This document shows, piece after piece, positions 50,791 through 62,787 of a stretch of 64,000 nt of DNA. Origin of the DNA: Dryococelus australis (lineage: Eukaryota > Arthropoda > Insecta > Phasmatodea > Phasmatidae); the NCBI GenBank assembly GCA_029891345.1, contig CM056999.1:25207418-25271417 (forward strand). Reading direction: 5' to 3'. The first letter of the stretch is position 1. Each line of letters opens with the position of its first letter. The notes under the pieces are model-generated. The model made no database searches. It was not told the origin of the DNA and was given only the letters and a program-made list of their open reading frames with translations. The translations under genes and the position numbers were made by a program.

Positions 50791-51800
50791 GTTTTGGGAA
50801 ATACAATTTGGGTGCCTTTGTATACCAACTCATCATGTACTTTTAGTTCATCCCTAAAGGAATGATATGGCTTCACACATGCTGGTATTTGCTGACGCGA
50901 GTTAGGCCACCCATTTATTATGATAGTTTTGAAATGATTCAATGTTTCATCATTCTGTGTCTCTAATTGGAGTTCAGCCAAAGTATTTTGAGATGCATGT
51001 ATGTGGTGTACTACCAAACCCTTTGAGCTGCAATTTCCTGCTCTTGTAACTCAAATTTGGTATCATGACCACTAGCTCGAGACAAGGCATCTAGTATAAC
51101 TAGTTCTTTGCCAAGGACATATCTTAACGTGATATAATTCTGCGACTTGATTTGCATGCGTTGTAACCTCAAAGGACACCTATCCAGTGATTTGTTAAAT
51201 ATGGCCTCCAATTATTTGTGATCAGACTCTACCAATACTTTGCGCCCAAAAATATACTGATGAAAGCGTTCATAGCCATACACATCCACCAAGAGTTCTT
51301 TCTCAATTTGGGTGTAATTTTGCTGAGCTGATAATAAGAATTTTGACGAATAAGCCACTGGACTCTTAGATTGACAAAAGAATTCCCAAACCCTTCTGTG
51401 ATGCATCTACTGAGAGTGTAACAGTGTCATGACGATCATAATACTGCAGCACAGCTGTAGTGGTTATCAGAGTTTTCAGGTTTTCAAAGGCAGTTGCATG
51501 TTGCTGTGTCCACTGCCAAATAACCCCCTGTTTGAATAATGTTCTTAACACGGCAGTATAATCAGACAGGTTGGGAATGAATTTCCCTACATAAGTTGTC
51601 ATTCCTAAAATTCTTTGCAATTCGCCAAAATTTGCTGGCTCTGGAAATTCTGTGATGGCACGGACCTTTCCTGGATCAACTTTGATCCCCTCCTTGGCAA
51701 TGATGTGCCCGATATACTTTACCTCTTTTAGTCTTAACCTGCACTTGTCTAGATTGAATGTCACATTATTGTCTGTTGCCCTTTGTAGAATCCTTTCCAA
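50787..51800 (-). pseudogene. Reverse transcriptase thumb, RNase H and linker of gypsy D
   Basis: The frame 51366-51800 carries the connection region (LKEVKYIGHIIAKEGIKVDP, RILGMTTYVGKFIPNLSDYT) and the start of RNase H (LSVDASQKGLG). Frames 51212-51406 and 51011-51211 continue with AYSSKFLLSAQQNYTQIEKE, LVESDHK and DALSRASG, each offset by a frameshift or stop. The linker frame 50787-51017 leads to the integrase. Confidence 0.85.
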
Positions 51801-52758
51801 CCTTTTGTCATGCTCAATTTAGTCTTTGCCGAAAACTATAATGCCAGCTATGTATATTTGCACCCCTTCAATGTCCTGAAACAATGTGCTAAAGACTGTA
51901 GAATATTTCAGGTGCACACGAGAACCCATGTGGCAACCGTGTGAATCTAAGTCTTCCTTGACTAGATGAATTGAATGTGGTTAACTTGGAGCTGTCCTCT
52001 GTGAGGCAGATTTACCAAAACCCCTTGTTTGCATCTAAAGTGCTGAAATATTGGGCTCTATTCATTTTCAGGGTAACCTCCTCCCAGGTTGGTAGTCTAC
52101 AATGTTCCCTCATTATGGCTGCATTCAAAGGTTGAGGATCTAAGTGTACTCTTAACTCCCCAGTATGTTTTCTTACAACTACAATTGGTTTCAACCACTC
52201 AGTTGGTTCTGCCACCCTTGCTATTACCCCTAGTTAAATCATCCTATCTAGCTCCTCCTTTAGCTGATCATGCAATGAAAAAGGTATTCTCTGAAATGTG
52301 ACCACTGGTGGTCTGCTATCTGGTTTCAGCACAAACTGATGTGGTTGTATTTTAATGTCAACTAACCCCTGAAATACATGCTTAAACCTAGAAAGCTTGT
52401 TAAGAATTTGTGGTTCCATTCTTGAACCTACCATCTCCACTCGCTTGAGAATGCCTAGCGACAGTATTGGTGTAGCATTACTTACTTTGGTCACCTGAAA
52501 TTCTAGTTTGTGCACATTCCCTAAGTTAGTTTTGCATTGTAAAGAGTATTTTCTTAAAAGTTGTATTTTTGATCCAGAATAGTTGCTCAGTTTAGTATCT
52601 AATTTTAACAAAGCACCCTTTCTTAATTGTAATTTCCAGAAAACACTCTCTGGTAGTACATTTACCTGTGGACCGGTATTAACTTTGTGGTATTTGTACA
52701 CACAGTATTGAATGCAGGACACTGATAATTTGCATGTTGATGTATACATCTGTGACAC
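51801..52758 (-). pseudogene. Protease and reverse transcriptase of gypsy D
   Basis: The protease active site reads NTG in place of the catalytic DTG (52673-52680) within VNTGPQVNVLPESV. The frame 52234-52758 continues through the linker to SLHDQLKEELDRMI. A second frame (52012-52215) has the reverse-transcriptase fingers (VVVRKHTGELRVHLDPQPLN, FSTLDANKGFW). The polymerase motif near 51843-51854 reads YIAG, so both catalytic aspartates are gone. Stops separate the parts. Confidence 0.87.
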
Positions 52759-53661
52759 GACTTATCTTGCTGAATGACTGTACCTTGTGTAGCTGTCTTT
52801 CTTTGAGTAAAACTCCCAGCATGTCTTCTGTTTCTGCTGCTAATGGTGCACGGGTTGTTCTGGCAGTCCCCATTTATTGGAATGGGCCTGGTTTGTGTTG
52901 TGAACTGTACTTCCGTTGTGATTTCCTCTTGTCTTGCAGTGTGAAGTCCCATACTCGTATCCTTCACGATCACCTGCCAATGTTCCCGAAGTATTCCCTT
53001 CTGTGCGATTGCTACGATGCAGTACACGTAGGCCTACTGCTTCTTTGCTGTCAATTGCTTGCGTCAACTTGTGAGTTTGCTCCGCTGCTTGTGCAGCTTT
53101 AGCTAAAGTCAAAGTCGGCTCCCGAAACAATCAATCTTTCAGACGTGTGTCTCACGCCACACTCGATTCGATCTTTAATGAGGTCATCGCGTAGCGACTT
53201 ATAACCACAATTTGTACTGAGGCATCTGAGTGCTGTTACAAAAATGTATTAATAGTTTCACCATCTTCCTGCACACTGTTGTTAAATTTATGCCGTTCCA
53301 CGCTCTGATTTGTGCGTGGGAGAAAATATGACTCTAAACACTTCACTACACCATCATATTTTTTACCCTCTTCTTCTGAGATATCCATGGTGAAGAACAA
53401 ATCTTGCACCTCTTCCCCAAGGACATGTAGTAATGTAGCTATTTTAACAGTATCCTCCTTGCTTTCTCTGCCGGTGGCCTTAAGATATATTGTCAATTGC
53501 TGCTTCCAATGCTTCCAATTAATCGCAAGGTTGCCGTCAAAGCTGAAAGGCTTCAGTGGCTTGAACCCCTCAATGTGCATATACTTGTTACCGTTTTCTG
53601 CTTTGATTAATCAGCTACCTACTCATAACCGAACCTTCATTATTTCCTTAACGTAACTCAT
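52662..53661 (-). pseudogene. gag of gypsy D
   Basis: The start is likely the ATG at 53659-53661 (MSYVKEIMK), which meets a stop after 12 codons. The main open frame, 53236-53580, carries the capsid-like part (FDGNLAINWKHWKQQLTIYL, GEEVQDLFFTMDISEEEGKK, QSVERHKFNN) typical of the Mag/K02A2.6-like group. It continues in other frames (CGYKSLRDDLIKDRI near 53190) to about 52700, where Cys and His residues (CHRCIHQHANYQC) suggest a zinc knuckle just before the protease. Confidence 0.8.
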
Positions 53662-53704
53662 GTTTGCAGCTACTAATAATACCAAAACTTTGTCAGCAGT
53701 GCCA

Positions 53705-53831
53705 TGTTATATATTGGATTGTGCAGGATAAGATACATGATAAAAATCAACAACTATGTTGTCGGCCAGCCATATTAACAACTACTTAATTTCCGGTCAT
53801 AGATATAATCATCCAAGATAGATATAGAACA
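53705..53831 (-). repeat. 5' LTR of gypsy D
   Basis: 127 bp starting TGTTATATATTGGATT and ending ATAGAACA on the + strand. To its left the minus strand reads TGGCACTGCTGAC, a start compatible with a tRNA primer site (TGG), but I could not assign the tRNA. Confidence 0.92.
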
Positions 53832-54160
53832 GTACACACAAGGTGAGACAATACCTACAGCTTCTACAGTAGTTAATAAACACTATGGCTTTGGTTAATT
53901 TTATTAAATATGGGACAAGTGTAGGATTTTTTTTACCTCTAAGTAGTTTTATAAAAAAGGAAAAATATACAAGGAAACTAAATATAATCATACTTTTTTA
54001 GTCTTGGTTATAAAGAGGTTTTGTGCCGAAGAGGGAAAAATAATTTGTTATAAAGAGTAGAAAATGCATTGCTTTACATACAGTTTTGACCACACCAAAC
54101 ACAGATTTTGTGATAGAGAGGTTTTGGTTATAATGTTCTTTATGTAGAGGTTTTACTGTA

Positions 54161-54410
54161 TAAAATTGAATAAGAAGATCCTTGGGGGTAAATCTCTCTT
54201 TCAACAAACAGATTGCCTTAATGTAGTTCTCCCTGAAAGGTGGAAAACTCTCAACAATTGCTCTTGCCCTAGACTTTGGTGGAGTAACCTCAAAAGGTAC
54301 AAAATTTCTCCTCATTTTGGAGTTGTGGGTCATTATCGATGCGAGAAAGCTGAGTTTATAACCCAGTCCACTGAGAAATCTCGCCACTGTACTTCACTAA
54401 CTCCAGTTTA
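54161..54410 (-). pseudogene. BEL/Pao gag N-terminal part
   Basis: The frame 53998-54387 on the minus strand holds VTPPKSRARAIVESFPPFREN and ICLLKERFTPKDLLIQFY, matching the gag-like domain (DUF1759 type) of BEL/Pao. The match stops exactly at the TA that borders the pogo-like element; the rest of that frame is element sequence. The continuation is at 48586 and below. Confidence 0.75.
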
Positions 54411-55125
54411 GGCAGCCTAAAGTTACATTCCAGCTACATTCTCTATCACGTTCATAATAGTATTCAACTGTTTAGATAATACTGACCTCATAACTCTACG
54501 CTTCATCACAGCAGCTTTTATGTCGTCATCCTTTTTCATTGTTGTAAGATGTTTATGAACAAACTACTTGAAATACTTTTCTATTACCAAACTTGGGGTC
54601 ACTGACAAAAACAAAAAAACTTAACTCTCAATTACACCAAAAGTCCTGTCGCAGTCGCCGTATGTCATTTATAGGTTTTAAATTGTGTGATGAAAGGAGT
54701 TTTATTTATGAATAAAATACACAACTGCTTTTTTTATCTACCATCTATGTTCTCTCCAAGAACTACCAGAGAACAACATAATGCATGAACATACAAATCA
54801 TAGCCGTCAAAGAAAAATCATGCCACTTTCTGAAAGACTCACACATAAATTGCAAATAACTTTACAAAAGGAATAGAGATTTTATATAGTACTATTTTTC
54901 CCCCTTCACAAGTGGGCTATACAGGAGAGTATGTGGGTGTCCCATTTCCCCCCCCCCCCCCCCCCCCCCCAGGACTTTTGCTTGTGTATATTTTATGTAT
55001 TGTGCAATACATTTTTTCAGTTGGAAAGTACTTTTATTGATAAAATTCTACCAAAATGTAATTCTTATTTCAGTATGTGCAGTCTAATTTAATGTAACAC
55101 CATTTTCTTGTGATGTTTTATTTAG
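54411..55125. other. Intron DNA with a long C run
   Basis: No gene. A run of 23 C lies at 54948-54970. The last 50 bases are T-rich and lead to the CARMIL splice acceptor. Confidence 0.5.
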
Positions 55126-55212
55126 TTCCATTACATTTCCCTCTGATGGCAGTCCAAACCACCAGTCAGCAGACAAGGAGATCTCGTCAGCAGAGAGGAA
55201 AATTGCCAGTAG
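55126..55212 (+). CDS. CARMIL: Probable CARMIL exon, Ser-rich tail
   Basis: An 87-bp exon between a good acceptor (GATGTTTTATTTAG, ending 55125) and a strong donor (AG|GTGAGTAC after 55212). It begins with the last base of a codon whose first two bases (AG) end the 16.2-kb exon, making a serine, and ends again with two bases of a codon, so it is phase-symmetric. The peptide (SITFPSDGSPNHQSADKE then ISSAERKIA) is polar and Ser-rich, as in the disordered C-terminal region of CARMIL proteins. The link rests on splice signals, phase and composition; I cannot confirm homology. Being a multiple of three, it could be skipped without a frame change. The next exon was not found. Confidence 0.55.
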
Positions 55213-57054
55213 GTGAGTACTCCCTCCATACTGAAAATGTTAGTTTCTGTTAGTTACTGTCAATTATCACATGTAGTATGTTGGAAGAATTTGTGATTGT
55301 AAAATGAATGATAAGGAATTGAGTAGACATTGTCATATAGCTGTATGTGTAATGTGGTGTTTTGAGATTTCTTACTGTAGGAAACAAGTGCCATTTACAG
55401 TAGAACCTTTCTTAATCAACCCTTCGCACTTTCCAGAAATTGCGTTGTGGAAAAGAGATCACAATAAGTATTTTATTTTTATTTTGTTCTGATTTTTTTA
55501 CTCACCCCAACCCCTGTAGGTAAAACTTTGCTATTTATCACATGAATTCAGTGTTCAATCATCTCTAGCACAAAAATGGCAGGTCTTTTTTAAATAAATG
55601 AAAATTTATGAAGAAAGGCTACCTGAGAAACATACACATAGCCTTCCATTCTCTCCTAAAATGTTTTTAAAAAAACATTCAGCGGCATGAGGAAATTATA
55701 TCACAGAAGGGTATTTGCAACTGCCTTTATTGCTTATCACTTACAGAAACGTTATCATTGGACACAGCCTATGTTTTTTGCAGCATAAATCCAATGTTTG
55801 GTTCCCTTTTACAAAAAAAATCAGGATATTTCAACGTAATTTTACTTTATATTAATAACCAGACATCTTCTGAATAAAATGATACCACAGAGGGGAACCT
55901 GCAACTTACTGTATCGCTAAACAGTTACAAAAACTGTAACATTAGTCTTCGTGTACATAGATACTTTGTTTTGCACCATATTTAACAAGGAAATTGAAGT
56001 TTTCTTCTTTAGATCGCTAATGAAACATAACATTTAATGCAATACTTATTACAAACTTGTTTTCGTGATACAGCAAAAATGCACTTTCATGGTGTCTATA
56101 CCACACACAAACTGTACTTTTCAAAATACAGAATATCTAATTTGGTTTCAGCAGTTTGTGTACTCATATTGATATAAAGGTACTTATATAAATGTACTGA
56201 TATGAACCCAGTAAAAGTTTGGGTGATATAGAGAAGAGAAGAAGGCTGCTATAAGTGAGGAAGCGAGAATGTATCTGGCTCTCCGCCTGTATGATGGACT
56301 GCCGAAGAGATGGAGGCCACAATGAGAAGAAGACTTGCCATGTTTGCACATTGCACCTCATGCGATAAAAGCCCATGCTGTCCAGAGTTGTGTTTGTGAG
56401 TCAGTTTGTAAGCTTCCTGATTAATGGCCAGAAGTAGTGTAATAAGTTGCCAACAAACAGTAAGGAAACCCAAGAGAAATCCAAGTTGTAACAACACATG
56501 CAAAGTGAGTAGTTGAGCGAGTGATAGCAAAATAGTAGGTTAAACACGTGATGGTAGTCCTGTCACACGCAGAAACATTTGGTTGCTGAGGGGTGGAGGG
56601 TAAGTAGAGTCAATTGGTATTGGCTAGTGATGGCTGCCTAGGGTAGTCCAGTACTGTGCTAACCAACACAAACACTATAGGCAATAACAAACTTCTTTTA
56701 CAGCAGATTTATTTCAAATTTTTGTACTTTTTTACCCTAATGTTTTACAGTTCCTAAATTATGAGTTGTTACAGAAAGGCGGTCACTATAAATGTAGTCA
56801 TGTAGAGAGTTTTACTACACTGTACTATCAAATAATTGTCGTATCACTGCCTTTGTATTTAGCAAGATGCGCTACTTTAAACACCATTAAGTTAATTGTT
56901 TTTTGATTGTTTATTTTATTTTTTTCAAACAGAATTTTCATTCATTTATTTACGGAATGCCCCAGTAGTATGTGACGGTTTTCATACCTAAGCAGAGAGA
57001 TAGTAGGTTGCATGGAAAATTTAAATGAAACCACAATAAAAAGTTTTCAAAGGT
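55213..57054 (+). other. Downstream intron DNA
   Basis: No further exon recognised. Near 55391 (CAGTAGAACCTTTCTTAA) and near 56803-56824 (AGAGAGTTTTACTACACTGTA) are sequences resembling pogo-like ends. They might bound one degraded element of about 1.4 kb. The hydrophobic minus frame at 56249-56530 is unrecognised. Confidence 0.4.
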
Positions 57055-57248
57055 TTTTTACGGTAAAGTGAGTACTTTAGAGGCCCTAGTTACATCTAAT
57101 TTTGTCATTTTTTCATCATTTAGCCATATTTTCAAAATAAATGTAGGCACTTGTAAGTTAACATCTAAGGCTCAAATAAAATATATTTATTGAACGTCAT
57201 TCTAAATGAGGGGGTTTTCGAAATTGCTCACTTTGCAGTGAATTATCT
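57055..57248. mobile_element. Miniature inverted-repeat element, family M, copy 2
   Basis: The left end, ACGGTAAAGTGAGTACTTTA, and the right end, AATTGCTCACTTTGCAGTGAA, are inverted relative to each other, with AATGAGGGGGTTTTCGAAA before the right end. Both match copy 1 at 38211-38439. About 190 bp, non-coding. Confidence 0.65.
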
Positions 57249-59015
57249 ATACTTACAATTTAATGTACACATGTTACTTTTTAAAACTGCAGTCACTTAA
57301 ATGGCTATCTTGGCATCAAACACATGCAGTGGAAATGTGTTATTACGATAGTCAGCAGTGGCAAAATAAGTTATCGCTATAGCGAGTTATCACTATAAAA
57401 AATGTACTGTATAATTTTTCTTAGAGTGTCAGATATCGGTACCGCCCGATACTTGATATATGCCGATACTTAACCTTTTCCCGATGTAACTGTATCAAGC
57501 ATGGTATCGGGCCGATACATTAGCATCAGTTTAAAATGAAAACAAGTTGGAGCTCTGCCATGGAAACCGTCCATCCTGTGTTAACAAATGCCATAACACT
57601 AGGTGTGTGCTGCGACAAGTTAATTCAGAAAAATTCAAGATGTTTGACGGTCTGACAGTGGCACTATGTAATGGCCAGCTGGTGGGACGTTGATTTTTTC
57701 CTCCATTCCCCCCCCCCCCCCCGCATCCTTTTCCAAGTTTATGTTGTGGCGTGAGGGAGTTAGCTGCCTACTAATCAGAGTGCTACTTGACTCTTTATCT
57801 CTCTCTCACTCTCTCTGTCTTACACACACAAAGCCCAGAAATGGCTGAACTTCTCTACGTACTTCCCTCTTCTTCCTTCTACACTACTCCTGTCTCTCTC
57901 CCCTCTTGCGATTCTCTTTCACTTTCTGTCTCTCGACCCTCTACCTGCTTCCCCTTCAACTTTCTTTCATAGGCCTTTACTGGCTTCCATTCTCCACCCG
58001 GCTATAGACATTCGCTCTTAGCTCGCCAACACCACACCAATAGCAGTCCCATGTGTAGACACTGTGAATTTTTGTAATGGAAAGGGCTGGTGCCATGAAC
58101 AGATATTACTTTCCCCTTCTGTCCCAACCCACGGACAACACATGTATATGTTCAAACATAAACAAATGGTTCTTAATGGTAGGTTAGAAAAATATTTGGA
58201 CAATCAGGAAAAATATTTTGAAGGAAATGAAAAATGTCAACATTAAAAACATATATTTACAAAAAATTTAAAAAATTATGTTTTTAACTTGTTTTTCTAT
58301 ATAAAAATACGAATTACCGGCATATGTTTACAATCTTTTTACTTCAAATTTACCCTACAACGTAGGCAGATAGTATCTCGCTGCCTCCTCATCACCCATT
58401 CCTTGCCTTGCCTACCACTCCACAGTGCTCCCTTCTCCCGGACCAATCCTTGTCAGATGCTCGGTGCTTCCCCCCGCTCTCCATCAACAAATACTACCTA
58501 CATTCAACAGTACCTACCATTCCCCTCTGCCCCTATCCCACCGTGAAATAATATCTATCAGCCTCTCCTGCCTTTTCTTGTCATTTTTTAGCTCTCCTTC
58601 ACACCCCTCCCCTTTTTCCTCACTACTCCACCACATACATCACTTCCGTGCATCTACATCTGATGCAAGTGTCGCCACGTGACACAGACTAACAAAGGCA
58701 GGCTGGGGCTTGCCAAATGGGTGGATGTCACTTGCGATGCAATATGTTCAAATATTTTTTAAATATGAATTCACAAATGTTTCTATCCCTATATAGAAAT
58801 GTTTCATTAACAGATTGTTGCTATAAACAAAATTAAGTACATTTAAAATGACTGTGCATTTGAAAATTATCGCAATAACGGAAGCGACGCTATAGGTTAT
58901 ACTCGCAATAATGTGGTTCCATTGTACATGTATTTTTTACTAAACCTTCCAAGATATTTTCCATTAAATTACTATTCATTTCTGTCACTTCAACAACAAT
59001 GTGAGCTCTTGGGTA
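57249..59015. other. Intron DNA with repeat fragments
   Basis: At 57429-57520 several GATAC and GTATCGG motifs occur in both directions, as at the ends of some hAT elements. A 15-base C run is at 57708-57722. A CT-rich region lies at 57790-57970 and another pyrimidine-rich region at 58380-58650. A pogo-like end may lie near 58900. No gene is recognised. Confidence 0.4.
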
Positions 59016-59333
59016 TTATGGGGTTTGGTAGTGTACACTTATGACTTCAAATATGCTCAAAGGAAAAAGGTATAGGAACCTCGATGCCCAGTTTTTGTTT
59101 ACAAACTGTAAAGATACACACCTTGGAATAATTTCATGCACTATTGTCATTGACTCTTGAGCTATGTATGCGGTTGCACTGTCCTGTTGAAACCAGAGTT
59201 TCCCAACTACATCTGCATTAGGGAATTTCAGTTGTGTAAGCATATGTTGGTAATGAGCTGCTGTTACTGTCACAATTTCATAGTTTTCCTCAAAAGAAGT
59301 AGGGTGTAATGATGCTGATAGCTGACACACCAC
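59016..59333 (-). pseudogene. mariner-type transposase fragment
   Basis: A minus frame of 105 codons contains the central and end parts of a DDE transposase: VTVTAAHYQHMLTQLKFPN, then LWFQQDSATAYIAQESM with the second catalytic aspartate, and VHEIIPRCVSLQFVNKNWAS. The final catalytic block is corrupted. It differs in sequence from the remnant at 27.7 kb, so it is a separate lineage. No terminal repeats were seen. Confidence 0.7.
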
Positions 59334-60060
59334 ATCATACTGTTACGTTAGTGCTAGAGGATGCAATTCGCCACCAAACCATTCACAAAGTATACTACAG
59401 CACTCTGAACTACAGTAGAACCCCCATTTTATTATTGTTCACAGTTCTCAAAAATACTCTCATAAGATAGTGTTTGTCACAAAATCTAAAACTAATTAAT
59501 TTTGACCCCAAAAAAATTCAAACATTATATTTAAAGTGTGTTTTTTGCTTAAAGATCGTGTTTGTTACTGGCATAAAACAAACTTTTTTTTTTAATTAAA
59601 TATTTATTTGGTTTAATAGGCTGGCGTCTTCCGAATAAAATGATGATCAATAGGCATATTTACCCTCCCCTTGTCATCAAAAATGTTAAAAACATTGAGT
59701 GGCGCAGAGTTTCATGGAGTGGATTGGGTCCATATTTAATAGTGTCTGGTATAAGAAATGAAATTATGAGAATTTAATTTAAAATGTAGACTTCTTAGGA
59801 ATGAAATTATACCCCAGAAGTACAAATAGTCTGTTGTCACTGAAAAACTATATTTAAACAATATGCAACATAACTCTTAGTGAGTGCCGAGTGGGTTTTC
59901 AGTCCCTTCTCATGACAAACCCAGAGGATTTATGAAAAATATATTAATAATATTTTAATATGTATACTTTTTAGAATAAAATTGTATGTATGAATTATGT
60001 ATGAAATGTATGTATGAAATATGTATTAAGTATGAATATATCTCGTAACACAAAAAAATA
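59334..60060. other. AT-rich DNA
   Basis: No gene. CAGTAGAACCCCCATTTTA near 59413 resembles a pogo-like end without a partner. A TATG-rich degenerate repeat lies near 59980-60030. Confidence 0.4.
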
Positions 60061-61779
60061 GTTGAATTGCTATGTACTGATGCATGACAGACAGTCCCGG
60101 CTGGTTGACTGTCCCTGTCTTGGGTTACTTCCTCGACGCTAGGAGAGTCGCGTCTCAGGGTAGCTATTAGTCCCAAGGCACTGTAGTCCACCCAGGGTAC
60201 AACACTGGTCTGGTTGGCTGTTGACTTGGTACAAAGTCTCTTCAGCGAGTTTCACTCTGCGTGGAGCGGGTTTTTGGTTGTGGTGCAGTGTGGTGACACG
60301 ACTGTTTGGTAGGTGTCTGTACTACCCCTGTTCCCACTACCTGGATAGCAATTGACTGAGGGGTGGAGTTTGTGTGTGAGGTGCTAGGTTGTGGTTCGGG
60401 TATGCTGATGGACCTTTCGCCAAACAGTGCCTCCTGTTCTATGGGGTGGTATCCTTCTGCAACTCTGGAGGTGGCTCAAACAGATTCACTGGCGTGATAG
60501 TTGTTGCAGGAACGGTGAGTCATCTCAGCAGTGCAGCCTGTTCACGTAGATTCAGTAGTTCGAACCAGCTATAAAGGAAATGTAGCCCCTGTGGATTCTT
60601 TGAGATAGCCGTTGCCTCTTGACCCATCTCTAACTCCACCCCTACGGGTGTAAGGTATTAGTCACAAAAGTCGGGGCTACAGGAAGTAGGCAGTTGACGT
60701 GTGTGTGTCCAAGTGTGGATGCGAATTACTGCCGCCTCTAGTTGGTGGTTTGGAGTGGCATGCGGCACTTGGGAATTTAATGCAAGTTTCGCGAGGGGTA
60801 TCTGGTGTCAGTGATGGCGCTTGGCTTTCTGATTATTGTGTGCCAACCTACATCAACAGCTGTAAGGCTTAGATACTTACAATATAATTAGTATGAATCT
60901 GAGGAAAGAGCAAACACGTTGGCTGCACACGAAATAAGTTTTGACCCATGGGAGCTGATTTTTATACAATATTATAAATTAAAAATTGAAAGAATGTATG
61001 CCCAAGGCTCTACTCGCACCTAACTGCTGTGGCTGCCCGTTGCGGTAGAGTGTGTAGGCCCTGCCTTTGGCCTCCCTATCTTAATGCACAGCAGAATTGG
61101 GTTGAAAAGATCTATGGCATTTTGCACAGCTGAGACCTTCCTTCATCTCGTCTGCACACTAAAGTGGGGAAGAGAGTGTATGGGCATTCGTAATAGTGTC
61201 ACAATTTACCATCTTAAATCAACATAGAGAAGAAAAACACAGAGCCCTGGTCATACAACAAAGAGAGCAGTCAATTTGTAACATGTTAAAATCAATAATT
61301 TTATTCTCACCACGTTCTTTTATTCATTATCCTTACGTGGTTATGATTTTTATGTCCATAGACTTACTGGCATTTCAATTGACTGAAAGTTTACATAAAC
61401 AAAATAAACAAGGGCCAATTATTTACAACATAATTAGTCTCTGACATTATAAAGCATTGATTCTGACTTCAACTCTGACTTTCCCTCTCAGGCTCTCATT
61501 TTGGTTTTCAAGTCCATGGGGGTTGAGTGTAGTGTATGGCTCGCTGGCCCCGGGGTTCTTGGCGGCCCCTTGGACCATGCTGGGGGCAGGCAGCTTGTTA
61601 CTTGACAGTCGGTGGTTACCTCTGAGGGCAACAGTTTCTCTGTCGGTCTGGCGGGTGGTTGGAACCTGGAGGTCGGTTCGTCCATGTCTTCTGAGTCTTC
61701 AGAGGTTATAGAGGTGATTTCTCATACTTCACTCTCTGGGTCCTCTTATGGGAATGACTAGATTTGTCCATGTGGCTTT

Positions 61780-62760
61780 GTGGATCCACCCCTGGAGGTC
61801 CTCCCAATACAGATTATCCCGCAGACCGACCACCTTGTAGGCGCCCTCCTATTTGCCGACGAGGCCCATGCTAAACTGTCTGTTGGACTTGCTGAGTGGA
61901 TGTAGCCTCAAGAGCCCCAACTCTCCCATACTGATGGCTTAGATGCCCATCCTAGGTTGCGGATATTTGCGTTGAATGTGTACCGTTCTTGGGCTTCTCT
62001 TGCAGTGTCGGTGCGGGCTAAGGCTGCCATATGAATGTTCTGAGGCTGTGGCAATATGGACAGGGGATTTTCCCACTGCCAGTCTCCGGGCCGGCGCAAG
62101 GTTACTCCTAGCAGGAGTTGGCTCGGGCTGGCATTGGTGGCCTCATTTGTCCTCCATGGTAGGGCAAAAAATATTCTTGGGATGTATTTATCCCAGTGGT
62201 GGTCATCTTCGACACTCATGCACAGGATTTTCTTTATCTCCTATTTCCTTTGTTCGGTAGGGTTTGCTTGTGAGTGGCATGGTAAGGTCGTCCATGTCTC
62301 CGCTCCCCACTCCTTGTAGGTGGCTAGCCACTTCCGGCTAGTGAATTGTGTTCCGTTGTCTGTTAGTAGGCACTACGGGTACCCCACAGAGGGACGATCT
62401 TAGTCTCAAATTTCCCTATGATGTGGTGAGTTTCTTGACTGTGGAAGGGAAAAGGCTTCTACCCAGCAAGCAAATAGATCTGTGACCATGAGTAGATAGC
62501 AGTTGCTGCGAGTGCTGTAGGGGTAGGGGAGCCATCATATCTGCAGCCATGTGTCTATCGGGTTTGTGGTCGTCGCGGCTTGGGTGTTGGAGGGGTGGAG
62601 GGTATGCTTTCCCTCTGTAGCATTTCTTGCAGCTTCCTACATATTGCCTGATATCTCTGCTCATCCCATCCCACACGTACCGGCCAGCTACATCCGCTAG
62701 GGTTTCCTTAGTCCCCAGGTGAGTGGCTTCTGGGTGATTGTGATAGTGGTGGTAGATATC
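61780..62760 (-). pseudogene. Integrase of gypsy C, broken
   Basis: A zinc-binding domain (with CKKCYRGK in the frame 62416-62676: MWDGMSRDIRQYVGSC), a core with several frame changes, the frame 61908-62219 with HHWDKYIPRIFFALPWR and LLLGVTLRRPGDWQWENPLS, and a tail near 61795-61890 (SMGLVGK, AYKVVGLRDNLYWEDLQGWI). Stops fall between these pieces. Confidence 0.8.
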
Positions 62761-62787
62761 GGCGCAGAGGGCTTTGGGTACCCAAAT

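Larger units (their letters stand above)
48967..53831 (-). mobile_element. Ty3/gypsy retrotransposon D with paired LTRs
   Basis: Two 127-bp LTRs (48967-49093 and 53705-53831) with TG...CA ends flank a 4.6-kb body, and GTACA is duplicated at 48962-48966 and 53832-53836. A polypurine tract (AAAGGGGAGA on the minus strand, 49094-49103) abuts the left LTR, giving minus orientation. The gag and pol parts resemble the Mag/K02A2.6-like gypsy group and so differ from elements A-C. All genes are broken. My hand count is 16 differences between the LTRs (about 87% identity). Confidence 0.93.
48587..54160. mobile_element. pogo-like miniature element (TA duplication), split by gypsy D
   Basis: The left end (48589) is CAGTAAGGCCTCTGTATAA; the right end read on the other strand is CAGTAAAACCTCTACATAA, inside TA dinucleotides at 48587-48588 and 54159-54160. 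Without gypsy D the element would be about 700 bp. It has repeated TTATA...GAGG motifs near both ends and no transposase. It interrupts the BEL/Pao gag region. Confidence 0.7.

Noticed and set aside
53998-54160. C-terminal half of the minus frame 53998-54387 as Pao protein
   Set aside because: It is read through the inverted end of the pogo-like element and has no Pao similarity.
58289-58682. Pro/Ser-rich frames
   Set aside because: Product of a pyrimidine-rich tract, with two overlapping frames equally open.
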